This document shows, piece by piece, positions 9,178-18,245 of a DNA stretch of 64,000 bases. The position numbers and the translations under genes are program-made. Below the pieces are notes generated by a model. It saw only the letters and a list, made by a program, of their open reading frames with translations, had not been told where the DNA came from and made no database searches. Every line of letters starts with the position of its first letter. Position 1 is the stretch's first letter. Origin of the DNA: Cephaloticoccus sp. (lineage in GTDB: Bacteria > Verrucomicrobiota > Verrucomicrobiia > Opitutales > Opitutaceae); NCBI GenBank assembly GCA_030833445.1, contig JAURHD010000005.1, positions 120,494 to 184,493 of the forward strand. Reading direction: 5' to 3'.

Positions 9178-9206
9178 TTGACAAGACCCCCGCCCACCAT
9201 GTTCTT
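9178..9206 (+). promoter_or_regulatory. candidate promoter for tRNA-Asn
   Basis: A consensus -35 box TTGACA lies at 9178-9183, placing the -10 near 9200-9206 (only weak matches there) and the start site a few bases before the tRNA at 9225. Support is position plus the perfect -35 box. Confidence 0.35.
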
Positions 9207-9224
9207 CACCTTTCCTTTTTCCAC

Positions 9225-9299
<75 letters not shown>

Positions 9300-9359
9300 T
9301 TCAGAGTGAGTATAAATTATTCGTGGGAACAAGTGCTTCGCCATACACAATCTGTTGAA

Positions 9360-9380
9360 AACCAACAAGCTGGTTGGTTT
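9360..9380. repeat. small inverted repeat downstream of ppk2
   Basis: AACCAAC/GTTGGTT (9360-9366 and 9373-9379) with a 6-nt loop, 13 nt beyond the ppk2 stop. On the minus strand the following sequence is TTTCAACAG, so it could act as a weak terminator for ppk2. Confidence 0.4.
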
Positions 9381-9392
9381 CGGGTGCAAATC

Positions 9393-10268
9393 TCACTTCA
9401 CCAGTTTAGACCGGATATTTTTGAGTTCACTGCGGCGCTTCGCACTAACTGTTGGGTAACTCATCTTAAGATCTTTAAATGAGTCTATCACGATTTGGGA
9501 GATTAGCAGCCGGGCGTTCTTCTTGTCGTCGGCCGGGATCACAAACCAAGGCGATTGCTCCGTGCTCGTAGCACTCAGGCAAGCTTCATAGGACCGCATG
9601 TAGTCGTCCCAGTGCTGACGTTCCTTGACGTCTGCTTCACTGAACTTCCAATTTTTGTCAGGTTCATCAATCCGTGCGAGGAACCGCTGGCGCTGTTCCT
9701 CTTTCGATATGTGCAGGAAGAACTTGATCACCCGTGTCCCAGTGCGGTGCAGGTGCGCCTCGAGTTCCGTGATTGATTTGAAACGCTCTTCCCAAAGGGC
9801 GTGCCCCGCGATCGCGTCTTCTGATAATCCCTGGGCTCGGAGCAGCTCAGGGTGCACGCGCACAATTAGCACTTCCTCGTAATAAGAACGATTGAATATC
9901 CCGATGCGTCCTCGCTCCGGCAGACACTTGTTCGTGCGCCAGAGAAAGTCGTGCTCGAGTTCCTCCGGACTAGGTTGCTTAAAACTGAATACCTGACACC
10001 CCTGCGGGTTGATGCCCGACATCACATGGCGAATGGCCCCGTCCTTGCCGGCGGCGTCCATTGCCTGAAAAATCAGCAGCAGGGAGTGTTGGTTCGAAGC
10101 GTAGTGCAGCCGTTGCAGGTCACTCAGTTCCTCGACCCGCCGCTCAAGCATCTTCTTGTAAGCTTTCTTCGAATCGTAAAAAGGTTTCACTTTGGTTGGG
10201 CGTTTCGCGAGATCAACTTTCTCGCCGGGACGCACGCGGTGATCATTGGGATCTATTTTAGTTTTCAT
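9393..10268 (-). CDS. polyphosphate kinase 2 family protein (PPK2)
   Basis: Transfers phosphate between polyphosphate and nucleotides (class I enzymes: ADP to ATP or GDP to GTP). 291 aa, matching single-domain PPK2. Walker A-like loop DAAGKDG at residues 71-77; lid region with [17 protein letters not shown]; Walker B-like [12 protein letters not shown]; then the KDWKFS-type element, here [14 protein letters not shown]. Single gene flanked by tRNA-Asn and a sugar-isomerase-like gene. Substrate class (ADP versus AMP) cannot be settled by eye. Confidence 0.92.
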   Translation of the reverse strand: MKTKIDPNDHRVRPGEKVDLAKRPTKVKPFYDSKKAYKKMLERRVEELSDLQRLHYASNQHSLLLIFQAMDAAGKDGAIRHVMSGINPQGCQVFSFKQPSPEELEHDFLWRTNKCLPERGRIGIFNRSYYEEVLIVRVHPELLRAQGLSEDAIAGHALWEERFKSITELEAHLHRTGTRVIKFFLHISKEEQRQRFLARIDEPDKNWKFSEADVKERQHWDDYMRSYEACLSATSTEQSPWFVIPADDKKNARLLISQIVIDSFKDLKMSYPTVSAKRRSELKNIRSKLVK

Positions 10269-10455
10269 CGTGAAAGAGCCTGCGCGGTGTTATTAGATCG
10301 AATCGCCTCATGATCCGCGACGACATCTAACAACCCTTCATCAATTCCGCCCTGACGCAAACGGTTGTCTTAATCACCTCGGCTTCAGGTGAAGCATGGA
10401 CGCGCGCTCAAAGCCTTAAAACTTATTCCAGGTGCAGCGCTGGAACGCGACCGAA

Positions 10456-11232
10456 TCAGTCGACATAGTTGTCCTTCAGATAACGGAAACTTTCCGCCAC
10501 GGACTCAAACGGATCGCGACCGTATGTCTGGTCCTGTTCGATGATAAAGGATTGGCAACCCGCGGCTTCGGCGGCAGCTATGATCGGCGCAAAATCCAAC
10601 ACCCCCGCCCCCACTTCGGCAAATTGGGTTTCCCCTTTGGCCGTAATGCGCACGTCCTTCAGATGAATCAGCGGCAGGCGACCGGCATCAGCGAATCGCT
10701 TTACCCACTCGAGAGGATTACCCCCGCCCAGCTGCACCCAATAGGTGTCGAGCTCACCGGCCAGCGTGGTCTGGGTGAAAATCTTCTCCATCACGGTCTT
10801 TCCACCGACCTTGGTGAATTCTAGATGATGATTGTGATATGAAAGCGTTATGCCAGCAGCCTCCAAGGTCCGCGCACTCGACTCCAGGTTTTCCAGCCAG
10901 CGATCCACCGTCGCCAAGTCGCTAAGATCAATGTCCTTGGGGTAAGGATACGCGGTTTGGGTCACCCCAAGCTGTTTGAGCCGGTCGACACAAGCTGGTG
11001 GATCAGCCAGCAATTTGTCCGAAGGGGCGTGGGTAGCGGTAATGGCGATACCGTGATCCTGGCAAACGCGCTGAAATTCCGCCGGACTCAGCAAATCATC
11101 AGCCACTCCACTCAATTGCACTGAACGAAACCCGATGGCTGACAGCCGGGCGATTCCAGCCACAAAATTGGCCGGGGTCTTCAGTTGATCCCGCAGGGTA
11201 TACAGGTTGATGGAGAGTTGCTCGAGTTTCAT
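10456..11232 (-). CDS. sugar phosphate isomerase/epimerase-like TIM-barrel protein
   Basis: Xylose-isomerase-like (AP endonuclease 2 superfamily) TIM barrel of 258 aa. Visible features: N-terminal strand LSINLYTLRDQL, metal-ligand type motifs ITATHAP, LSYHNHHLEF, ELDTYWVQLGGGNP, LIHLKDV and the late acidic motif FIIEQDQ. These are the usual Glu/His/Asp ligand positions. ATG 11230-11232 is preferred over the extension to 11295 because conserved sequence begins there. No pathway partner adjoins it. Substrate unknown. Confidence 0.82.
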   Translation of the reverse strand: MKLEQLSINLYTLRDQLKTPANFVAGIARLSAIGFRSVQLSGVADDLLSPAEFQRVCQDHGIAITATHAPSDKLLADPPACVDRLKQLGVTQTAYPYPKDIDLSDLATVDRWLENLESSARTLEAAGITLSYHNHHLEFTKVGGKTVMEKIFTQTTLAGELDTYWVQLGGGNPLEWVKRFADAGRLPLIHLKDVRITAKGETQFAEVGAGVLDFAPIIAAAEAAGCQSFIIEQDQTYGRDPFESVAESFRYLKDNYVD

Positions 11233-11359
11233 AGGGTTCAACAGATATTCCCTACGGGGTCCCTTAGGTCGAGTCCTGAGCACTGCTCCGGGCAATTAGT
11301 GCGGAATACCCGCCAAAAGACGCGTAGCGCCGCTGGTGGATTCATGCTAGGTTATTTTA

Positions 11360-11812
11360 ATGAAAACGATCCTTGCCCCCATCGACTTCTCAAAAATCAG
11401 CGACCCGGTGGTTAAAGCTGCCGCCAATCTGGCTCGATCCATCGATGGCCGACTAATCCTGTTCCATGTCGTGCAACCACCGATCATCACGAGTGAATAC
11501 GGGGCCGTTCTGGCCAATGTGCAGGAAATCATTGCCATCAGTGTGAGTGCCTCGACCAAGCAATTGCTTCGCCGCCAAAAACGGCTTCAGGCGTCGGGTC
11601 TCAAGGTATCCGTCGCCCAAGTCACAGGGATCCCCGTGACCAGTATTATCGAGCAGGCCCGCAAATCCCGCGCTGCCTATATCGTCATCGGGTCCCATGG
11701 ACATTCCGCACTTTATGATCTGTTGGCCGGCAGCACCGCCACTGGCGTGATCAAGCGCGCGCCCTGCCCCGTGCTGGTCGTTCCGCCTGCAGGCAAAAAG
11801 TCAGGCAAATGA
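11360..11812 (+). CDS. universal stress protein UspA family
   Basis: Small cytoplasmic alpha/beta protein of 150 aa. N-terminus ILAPIDFSK carries the conserved Asp of the nucleotide site; the C-terminal ATP-binding motif G-2x-G-9x-G-(S/T) appears as IGSHGHSALYDLLAGSTATGVIKRAPCPVLVVP. So it is probably an ATP-binding Usp. Its TGA overlaps an ATG at 11809, but the sequence after that ATG does not look like protein until 11911. Confidence 0.9.
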   Translation: MKTILAPIDFSKISDPVVKAAANLARSIDGRLILFHVVQPPIITSEYGAVLANVQEIIAISVSASTKQLLRRQKRLQASGLKVSVAQVTGIPVTSIIEQARKSRAAYIVIGSHGHSALYDLLAGSTATGVIKRAPCPVLVVPPAGKKSGK

Positions 11813-11910
11813 CCCTGCACTGCCCCAGCAGACAGATCACTCAGGCTAACTGCGCTCCCACTGGAAAATTCCATGGACAAAACCGCCGTTCTTGGTCTCT
11901 TTTCGAACCT

Positions 11911-12147
11911 ATGGCCCAGTCCGAACAAAAGTTTACTTCGCCCACCAGTCTTCTGGTCGATGCCATTTTGGTCATCGGCTTCTTTGTCTACATGTATGGC
12001 GTGCTCACGAAGCACGTTCCTTCCAATGATCCCAAGATGGTCATGCTCTGGGCTGCCCTGACCTCGGCCTGCATGACGGGTGTCTTCTGGCTGGCGGTGC
12101 AAATGTTCCGGGTGGTCTTTCGCGCCCAGCGCGCCGCTAAAAAGTAA
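11911..12147 (+). CDS. small two-helix membrane protein, unknown function
   Basis: 78 aa from ATG 11911. Two hydrophobic helices (about residues 13-32 and 42-62) and a basic C-terminus (FRAQRAAKK). The frame is open upstream to 11809 with an ATGA overlap with uspA, but those 34 residues are Cys/Pro-rich and unlike a protein start. Followed by a strong terminator. Probably co-transcribed with uspA. No function assigned. Confidence 0.65.
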   Translation: MAQSEQKFTSPTSLLVDAILVIGFFVYMYGVLTKHVPSNDPKMVMLWAALTSACMTGVFWLAVQMFRVVFRAQRAAKK

Positions 12148-12172
12148 ATGGCCACCAACTGAATCTTTTTAT

Positions 12173-12202
12173 AACCCGTCGTGATTCACGGCGGGTTTTT
12201 TT
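12173..12202 (+). terminator. rho-independent terminator after uspA/small membrane gene
   Basis: 11-bp stem AACCCGTCGTG/CACGGCGGGTT (one T-G pair) at 12173-12183 and 12187-12197, loop ATT, then T7 at 12196-12202. Oriented for the plus strand; tatC converges from the right. Confidence 0.88.
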
Positions 12203-12214
12203 GGGGCCCAGGAA

Positions 12215-13015
12215 TCAGGCCGCGCGCTTCTTTTCCACTCGGCGGCCCACGAGGATCGATAGCTCGAAGAGCACATATAGCGGCACCGCAAACATCGTCT
12301 GGGTAATCGGATCGGGCGTGGGTGTCACCACCGCGGCAATAATGAAGATCGCGACAATCGCGTGACGACGATATTTGCACAGTAGCGCAGTCGACATGAT
12401 GCCCATGTAAATCAGCAGGATGATGAGCAGAGGGAACTCGAACGCCGCGCCCACCCCCAAAACGAGCCACATCAACAACCCGTAGTAACTGCCGGGCGTC
12501 CAGCGCATCACAAAGCCGAAATACTCGTTAAGTTCGACCGAGACCCGCAGCGTGCTCGGCACCAGCAGGAAAAAACTGAAGGCCGCACCACACAGGAACA
12601 GCACGATCGCGGCGATGCAAAGGGGCAGCACCACCTTGAGTTCACGCTCGGTCAGAGCCGGCGACACAAACTGGCCGACAAACAGCAACAAAAACGGTGC
12701 CGACAACACAAACCCTCCCATGAAGCACATCTGCATGATCACGGTAAAACTCTCCATGATCGAGGTGGTGCCAAGTTCCAGCGATAACGTCCCTTTGTCA
12801 GACTGCACCGCGTGCAGCGGCCACATCAGGATGTCGTTGAACTCGCGCATGAAGACGCCGATCAGCACCGCGAACACCAGAAACGTCACGACGCACTTGA
12901 TCAGGGTCCAACGCAGGTCCTCGAGGTGGTCGAAAAAGCCCATCGGCTTTTCCCGCAAGACCGGCAGGTCGCCGTCATGCAGGGGATCGTCGGAGATGTC
13001 TTCGGGTTCGCTCAC
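12215..13015 (-). CDS. tatC: Sec-independent protein translocase TatC
   Basis: Receptor for twin-arginine signal peptides in the inner membrane. 266 aa: acidic N-terminus, then MGFFDHLEDLRWTLIK (the conserved HLxELR-type motif with its Glu) before the first membrane helix; about six hydrophobic helices, including ALIAVFLCGAAF-like and IILLIYMGIM segments; basic tail. tatA and tatB are not adjacent. Converges on the uspA unit. Confidence 0.95.
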   Translation of the reverse strand: MSEPEDISDDPLHDGDLPVLREKPMGFFDHLEDLRWTLIKCVVTFLVFAVLIGVFMREFNDILMWPLHAVQSDKGTLSLELGTTSIMESFTVIMQMCFMGGFVLSAPFLLLFVGQFVSPALTERELKVVLPLCIAAIVLFLCGAAFSFFLLVPSTLRVSVELNEYFGFVMRWTPGSYYGLLMWLVLGVGAAFEFPLLIILLIYMGIMSTALLCKYRRHAIVAIFIIAAVVTPTPDPITQTMFAVPLYVLFELSILVGRRVEKKRAA

Positions 13016-13160
13016 GGTGAATGGAACCCGACATGCTGTGTGGTTTCCGTCAAAACGGAAGTGCGATTACCGCGGTTATTTTGTGATTCCGGGCTACTTG
13101 CTTTCCGCGTCACAATGTGGCCTTAGCCCCCTCAAACCGCGACATACGCCGCCTCCACCG

Positions 13161-13190
13161 TTGACAGTGCGGAGGATGACTCGCTAATCA
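13161..13190 (+). promoter_or_regulatory. candidate promoter for ppdK
   Basis: TTGACA at 13161-13166, 18-nt spacer, then TAATCA at 13185-13190, 54 nt before the ATG at 13245. The 229-nt tatC-ppdK gap is divergent and holds nothing else recognised. Confidence 0.4.
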
Positions 13191-13244
13191 AATGCCCCTT
13201 TGCGCCACTGCGCATCCATCGTTTTCAACCTGAATAACCCATCC

Positions 13245-16028
13245 ATGGCATCTAAAACCAAAGCTAAGCAGGCCGCCCGCAAACCGGCCGCCAAATCCGC
13301 CAAGAAGTCCGCCGGCAAGGCCCATAAATACGTTTACACGTGGGGCGACGGCAAAGCCGACGGCAACGGCTCAATGAAGCCCCTCCTCGGCGGCAAAGGT
13401 GCCAACCTCGCCGAAATGACCCGCATCGGCTTGCCCGTGCCGGCCGGTTTCACGATCACCACCGAAGTCTGCACCTATTATTACGACCACAAGCGCACCT
13501 ATCCGAAGGAGCTACAGGGCCAGATGGAAGCGGGCATTGCCAACATGGAAAAGATCATGGGCACGAAGTTCGGTGCCACTTCCGGTGTGCCCTTGCTCGT
13601 CGCCGTGCGCTCCGGAGCCCGCGATTCCATGCCCGGCATGATGGACACGATTCTCAACCTCGGTCTCAACGACCAGACCGTCCTCGCCCTTGCCAAGGCC
13701 ACCAACAACCCGCGTTTCGCGTGGGATTGCTACCGCCGCTTCATCCAGATGTATGGCGACGTCGTGCTCGGCGTGCAGAAGCGTCCCGACGAAGATCACG
13801 AGCCGTTCGAAACCGTCATCGAATCTTTCAAACACGAAGTTTACCACAAGGATATCGTTGACTCCGAACTCACCGCCGAGGATCAGGCCGAACTCGTCAC
13901 CCGTTTCAAGAAACTCGTCAAGAACCGCACCGGCCACGATTTCCCCACCAATCCGTGGGACCAGTTGAAAGGTGCCGCCGGCGCCGTCTTCGGTTCCTGG
14001 ATGAACGACCGCGCGATCGTCTATCGCCGCAAATACAACATCCCCTCCGAGTGGGGCACTGCCGTCAACGTGCAGGCCATGGTCTTCGGCAACACCGGCG
14101 AAACCTCCGGCTCCGGCGTGGCGTTCACGCGCAACCCGGCCAACGGCATCAACGAATTCTACGGTGAATTCCTCATCAACGCCCAGGGCGAGGACGTCGT
14201 CGCCGGCGTGCGCACACCCGAGCCCGTGCTCGAGCTCAAAAAACAAATGCCGAAGTCCTACGCCGAACTGCTGAAGGTTCGCGCCACCTTGGAGAAGCAC
14301 TTCAAGGACGTGCAGGACATCGAGTTCACGATCCAGGAAGGCAAGCTGTTCATGCTGCAGACGCGCAATGGCAAGCGCACCGCCGCCGCCGCGCTGAAGT
14401 TCTCCATCGATATGGTGAAGGAGAAGCTCATCAACTGGCAGACCGCCGTGATGCGCAATCCCGCCGACCAGCTTGAGCAGTTGCTCGCGCCGATCTTCGA
14501 TCTCGGCGAGGTCAAGAAGGCCAAGGTCATCGCCAACGGCCTCCCGGCCGGTCCCGGTGCCGCCACCGGCAAAATCTACTTCAACGCCGACCGCGCCGTC
14601 ATCGCTGCGGAAAAGGGCGAGAAGGTGCTCCTCGTTCGCGTGGAAACCTCCCCGGAAGATCTCCGCGGCATGATCGCCGCCGAAGGCATTCTCACCGCCC
14701 GCGGTGGTGTATCCTCGCACGCCGCTCTCGTTGCCCGCCAGATGGGCAAGGTCTGCGTTTGCGGCGCCGCCGCCATCCAGATCGATTACGACAAGAAGGT
14801 CGCCACGGTTGACGGCGTGAAGTATGCCGAGGGTGACTTCCTCTCAATCGACGGAACCATCGGCACGGTTTACGCCGGCCAGATTCCGACCGCGCCTTCC
14901 GAGATCATCGACGGCCTGCTTTACAACAACAAGCGCGCCCAGAAGACAGAGAAGTTCAAGAACTACGTGCAGCTCATGGCCTGGTGCAAAAAGGCCACCA
15001 AACTCACGGTCCGCACCAATGCCGATACGCCGGAGCAGACCGCGCAGGCAATCGCGTTCGGCGCCGAGGGCATCGGCTTGACCCGCACCGAGCACATGTT
15101 CTTCGAAGGCGACCGCATCGACGCGATGCGCGAAATGATCCTCGCGGACAACCTCGCCGATCGCGAAGCCGCGCTCGCCAAGCTCCTCCCCTACCAACGC
15201 GCCGACTTCTTCGGCATCTTCAAGGCGTTGAAGGGCTTCCCCGCCACCATTCGTTTCCTCGATCCGCCGTTGCATGAGTTCCTCCCGAACTCCAAGGAGC
15301 AGCAGATGGACCTCGCCCGGAAACTCGGCCTCCCGGTCGAGAAGATCATGAACCGCGTGCACGACCTGCATGAGTTCAACCCGATGCTTGGTTTCCGCGG
15401 CTGCCGCCTCGGCATCAAGTTCCCGGAGATCACCCGCATGCAGGCCCGCGCTGTCCTCGAGGCCGCCGCCGATGCGACCAAGAAAGGTTTCAAAGCCAAG
15501 CCGGAAATCATGATCCCGCTCGTCGGTTTCAAGAAGGAGCTCGATATCCAAACGGCCATCGTCCACGAGGTCGCGGCCGAGGTGCAGAAGGAGAAGAAGG
15601 TGAAGATCGCCTACTCCGTCGGCACCATGATCGAGATCCCGCGCGGTGCCCTTACCGCTGACGAAATCGCGCAGACCGCGGAGTTCTTCAGCTTTGGCAC
15701 GAACGACCTCACGCAAACTACCCTCGGCATGTCACGCGACGACTCCGGTTCCTTCCTTGGCGCTTATCAAGAGTCCGAGATCATGAAGAAGAACCCCTTC
15801 GCCTCGATCGATCAGACCGGCGTGGGCCAACTGATGGAAATCGCGATCAAGAAAGGCCGCGCCACCCGCCCGAACATTAAGCTCGGTATCTGCGGTGAAC
15901 ACGGCGGCGATCCCGATTCCGTCAAGTTCTGCCATAAGATCGGCTTGGCCTACGTGTCCTGCAGCCCGTATCGCGTCCCCGTGGCGCGCTTGGCTGCGGC
16001 TCAAGCTGCGATCAGCGACGCCAAGTAA
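13245..16028 (+). CDS. ppdK: pyruvate, phosphate dikinase
   Basis: Interconverts pyruvate + ATP + Pi and PEP + AMP + PPi. 927 aa from ATG 13245 (the family is about 875-890). N-terminal nucleotide-binding domain ([19 protein letters not shown]), central phosphohistidine domain with His492 in [16 protein letters not shown], and C-terminal PEP/pyruvate barrel ([25 protein letters not shown]). Odd: residues 2-30 form a Lys/Ala-rich histone-H1-like extension ([13 protein letters not shown]) absent from standard PPDK. It stands alone and ends at a strong terminator. An upstream in-frame ATG at 13200 is less likely. Confidence 0.95.
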   Translation: MASKTKAKQAARKPAAKSAKKSAGKAHKYVYTWGDGKADGNGSMKPLLGGKGANLAEMTRIGLPVPAGFTITTEVCTYYYDHKRTYPKELQGQMEAGIANMEKIMGTKFGATSGVPLLVAVRSGARDSMPGMMDTILNLGLNDQTVLALAKATNNPRFAWDCYRRFIQMYGDVVLGVQKRPDEDHEPFETVIESFKHEVYHKDIVDSELTAEDQAELVTRFKKLVKNRTGHDFPTNPWDQLKGAAGAVFGSWMNDRAIVYRRKYNIPSEWGTAVNVQAMVFGNTGETSGSGVAFTRNPANGINEFYGEFLINAQGEDVVAGVRTPEPVLELKKQMPKSYAELLKVRATLEKHFKDVQDIEFTIQEGKLFMLQTRNGKRTAAAALKFSIDMVKEKLINWQTAVMRNPADQLEQLLAPIFDLGEVKKAKVIANGLPAGPGAATGKIYFNADRAVIAAEKGEKVLLVRVETSPEDLRGMIAAEGILTARGGVSSHAALVARQMGKVCVCGAAAIQIDYDKKVATVDGVKYAEGDFLSIDGTIGTVYAGQIPTAPSEIIDGLLYNNKRAQKTEKFKNYVQLMAWCKKATKLTVRTNADTPEQTAQAIAFGAEGIGLTRTEHMFFEGDRIDAMREMILADNLADREAALAKLLPYQRADFFGIFKALKGFPATIRFLDPPLHEFLPNSKEQQMDLARKLGLPVEKIMNRVHDLHEFNPMLGFRGCRLGIKFPEITRMQARAVLEAAADATKKGFKAKPEIMIPLVGFKKELDIQTAIVHEVAAEVQKEKKVKIAYSVGTMIEIPRGALTADEIAQTAEFFSFGTNDLTQTTLGMSRDDSGSFLGAYQESEIMKKNPFASIDQTGVGQLMEIAIKKGRATRPNIKLGICGEHGGDPDSVKFCHKIGLAYVSCSPYRVPVARLAAAQAAISDAK

Positions 16029-16050
16029 GCGAAGTCAACGCTCTGAATTC

Positions 16051-16082
16051 AAAGCCCCGGTCCGCAAGGTCCGGGGCTTTTT
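16051..16082 (+). terminator. rho-independent terminator after ppdK
   Basis: AAAGCCCCGG (16051-16060) pairs with CCGGGGCTTT (16071-16080), with an inner CC/GG pair, GCAA loop and T5 run ending at 16082. Confidence 0.9.
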
Positions 16083-16154
16083 GTTTCTGAAGATTAAATT
16101 CCGGACGAAATCACTTTCGAAGGGAAATTGAGCAATTCCATTGTTTCGTTGGGA

Positions 16155-18077
16155 TCAGGGTTCCTTGAGCCAGAGCAGGTTGATGTAGGGTTTCAGTTGA
16201 ACGTTGGCCTGCATTTCCGCCGCCCGGTTTGCTTTGTCCAATGAACTTCGGATCACATTGCGAAAGTCATTTTGCACCTTGGGTGTGGCGGCATCGTGAC
16301 TGGCTTTGAGAACATTGAAATACTGGGTAAGCTCGGACGTGGCGACCGAAGGCGCTTTGATTGCCATGTCATACATCCCTTTGGCGAGAGCACCCTCGAT
16401 CGACGATTTCGCCTGAACGCTCACCCGGGTGCCCCCGACGAGCAAACCGGCATTGGTGGTTCGCTGCCAGAGCACAAAATAGAACTGCAGATTCGTCGGC
16501 TGGAAGTTAACCGGGAAGATCTGGCCGAAATTCACGGTAGCCTCCGTCGGCAGTGGCTTGTCAAAAGTCACGCTCTGTCCGTCCGAAGATGTCACCATCA
16601 TCGGACGTTTGGCGTCAGCCAATTCCTGTGCGAGATCCTCATCGAGATTGGAGTAGTCGGCATCGAACCAAACGGCATCAATCAGCTTTCGCAAAGCCGC
16701 TTCATCGATTGCCGGAGTGGATGCAGTCTGGATGGACTTTAACGCGGCGAACACCTCGGGCGTCACCCCCTCGAGCTTGGCGTCAAGTGGCGGACGGGCG
16801 GCTTCGCGAGCGTCGAGTTTTTCGATATCAGCGAGTATTTGTTTAGCGTTCTGATCATTGGCATCTGCAGCCTTGCGAATCCAGGCCAAGCCCGCGGCTT
16901 GGTCCTTGGTCGCTAGAGTGCCGGTGTAAAGCGCACGGCCGACGATGGCCATGCTCGGTGCGTAGCCTGACTCGGCGAGTTTGAGGTGGGTGGCGTAGGC
17001 ACGAGCGTGATCCTTGTCAAAGGAGCGCTGCCCCTCTGCCAGATAGCCGGCGAGGCGAATCAACGCCTCGCGGTCGCCGCCCTCGGCGGCCCCGGTGAGA
17101 AACTGCCGGAACTCCGCAGCGATCGTATCGCTGGCAAAGGGACCGGCACCCGCCCGAATTTCCATCAAGACGGCGAGCGTGCGCATCGCCGCCGGATGTC
17201 CTTTCGCGATGGCCTTACGGAGAAATTCTTCCCCGGTGTTGTTCCCCGGAATGCCCGAGATGCCCTCCATCATGGTTTGGGCAACGATGTAGCAGGCTTC
17301 CGCATCCCCGGCTTCAGCGAGTGGGAGGTTGGTGGCGTAACGGGTGCGGATTTCCTGGCGCTTGGCAAATTTGGCATCCTGCGCCGTGGCCAATCCGGTC
17401 CATTTTTTCTTCTCTGCTGCTGGCACTAAGTTGGCCGCGACTGGGTATTCAACCAACCATATCATCGCTGGAACATCGCCGCGCTCAGCGCTTTGCCAAT
17501 ACAGCGTGACCAATTCTTCGGCACGCACATTGGTCTTCCATCTGTTCAACAGCTCGGCATAACCCCTCGGGGCGATAGCGTCGCCGGCACTGATCGCCTC
17601 CTTCAGCCACTTCTCCGCCACCCAGGGGTTCTCCACCACAAATTTTCCGCTGAGGCTTTCCATCGCGATTTCCCGTTTGGCGGCGGCATCTCCTTGCAAT
17701 GCCTTGGGGTAGAGATTTTCGAGTTCCTGCACCCGGAACTGTTCCGGGGTTTTGGGTCCGGCGTCCTTGCGATACTTTCCTTTGCCAACGTAGTTGCGGC
17801 CGAAGTCCTTGAATGTGATTGGCGGCAACGGCGTCGCGGCGCGCACGAAGGCCGGCTTCTCCGGCAGCGGCTCCGGCTTGTAAACAAAGAGCGTTCCATC
17901 CGTGCCGCCGATGATGAATCCGGCCGGGTCGGGGCGAATTCCAATCTTACCGAGCGCACATCCGAAAGCTGGATCGTTCGCGGCAGATTTTTTGCATCCA
18001 CCAATGTCAGGGCTGCACCCTGCAAAATCCACGTGGTCTGAGGAATGAACGCATTGTTTCTGGTCTCGTAACGCCAT
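16155..18077 (-). CDS. Sel1-like repeat protein with a disturbed N-terminus
   Basis: Open frame of 640 codons. From about residue 55 on it is a coherent protein: helical tetratricopeptide/Sel1-like units (GDAAAKREIAMESL, AERGDVPAMIWLVEYP, AEAGDAEACYIVAQTMMEG, AAGLAWIRKAADANDQNAK) over residues 110-400, then a beta-rich C-terminal region of unknown type (DGQSVTFDKPLPTEATVNFG). Residues 1-50 (MALRDQKQCVHSS...) do not look like a real start; they are an off-frame reading of a region whose protein-like frame is the one starting at 18130. So the gene is probably frameshifted or fused near 17905-17925. Function unknown. Confidence 0.7.
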   Translation of the reverse strand: MALRDQKQCVHSSDHVDFAGCSPDIGGCKKSAANDPAFGCALGKIGIRPDPAGFIIGGTDGTLFVYKPEPLPEKPAFVRAATPLPPITFKDFGRNYVGKGKYRKDAGPKTPEQFRVQELENLYPKALQGDAAAKREIAMESLSGKFVVENPWVAEKWLKEAISAGDAIAPRGYAELLNRWKTNVRAEELVTLYWQSAERGDVPAMIWLVEYPVAANLVPAAEKKKWTGLATAQDAKFAKRQEIRTRYATNLPLAEAGDAEACYIVAQTMMEGISGIPGNNTGEEFLRKAIAKGHPAAMRTLAVLMEIRAGAGPFASDTIAAEFRQFLTGAAEGGDREALIRLAGYLAEGQRSFDKDHARAYATHLKLAESGYAPSMAIVGRALYTGTLATKDQAAGLAWIRKAADANDQNAKQILADIEKLDAREAARPPLDAKLEGVTPEVFAALKSIQTASTPAIDEAALRKLIDAVWFDADYSNLDEDLAQELADAKRPMMVTSSDGQSVTFDKPLPTEATVNFGQIFPVNFQPTNLQFYFVLWQRTTNAGLLVGGTRVSVQAKSSIEGALAKGMYDMAIKAPSVATSELTQYFNVLKASHDAATPKVQNDFRNVIRSSLDKANRAAEMQANVQLKPYINLLWLKEP

Positions 18078-18130
18078 TCACGCTCCAAATGTGGCGGTAG
18101 CTTCTCGGGATCAGGCAACGACATGTCCAT
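17905..18130 (-). pseudogene. N-terminal PH-like domain fragment ahead of the Sel1-like gene
   Basis: From the ATG at 18130 about 70 residues read as a good protein (MSLPDPEKLPPHLEREWRYE, then NNAFIPQTTWILQGAALTL and SVRLEFAPTRPD). After TRPD the frame becomes Ser/Arg-rich nonsense while the neighbouring frame starts to make sense (GFIIGGTDGTLFVYKPEP). One inserted base near 17915 would join them as a single protein; alternatively a deletion fused two genes. It could also be a sequencing error. Confidence 0.5.
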
Positions 18131-18187
18131 CGAACAAACCTATCGTCTGTGCGGGTCATGGGAAATACGCAAACCTGCGGAGGGAAT

Positions 18188-18210
18188 TCCGAATTTATGA
18201 CAAATTCGGA
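18188..18210. promoter_or_regulatory. 9-bp dyad between divergent genes, possible operator
   Basis: TCCGAATTT (18188-18196), 5-nt spacer ATGAC, AAATTCGGA (18202-18210): perfect inverted repeat 35 nt upstream of the TlpA-like start and 57 nt upstream of the divergent start at 18130. No U tract follows on either strand, so it is more like an operator than a terminator. Confidence 0.45.
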
Positions 18211-18245
18211 TTGTCTCCTGACCGCCCGTGTTCCCAATACGGTCC

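Noticed and set aside
11809..11910. ATGA-coupled start for the small membrane gene
   Set aside because: The 34 residues before ATG 11911 lack any protein-like character; kept as an alternative only.
13512..14720. 402-codon open frame antisense to ppdK
   Set aside because: Asp/Gly/His/Leu-rich composition from complementing GC-rich codons; the plus strand encodes a canonical PPDK. Same for 14844-15716 (290 codons).
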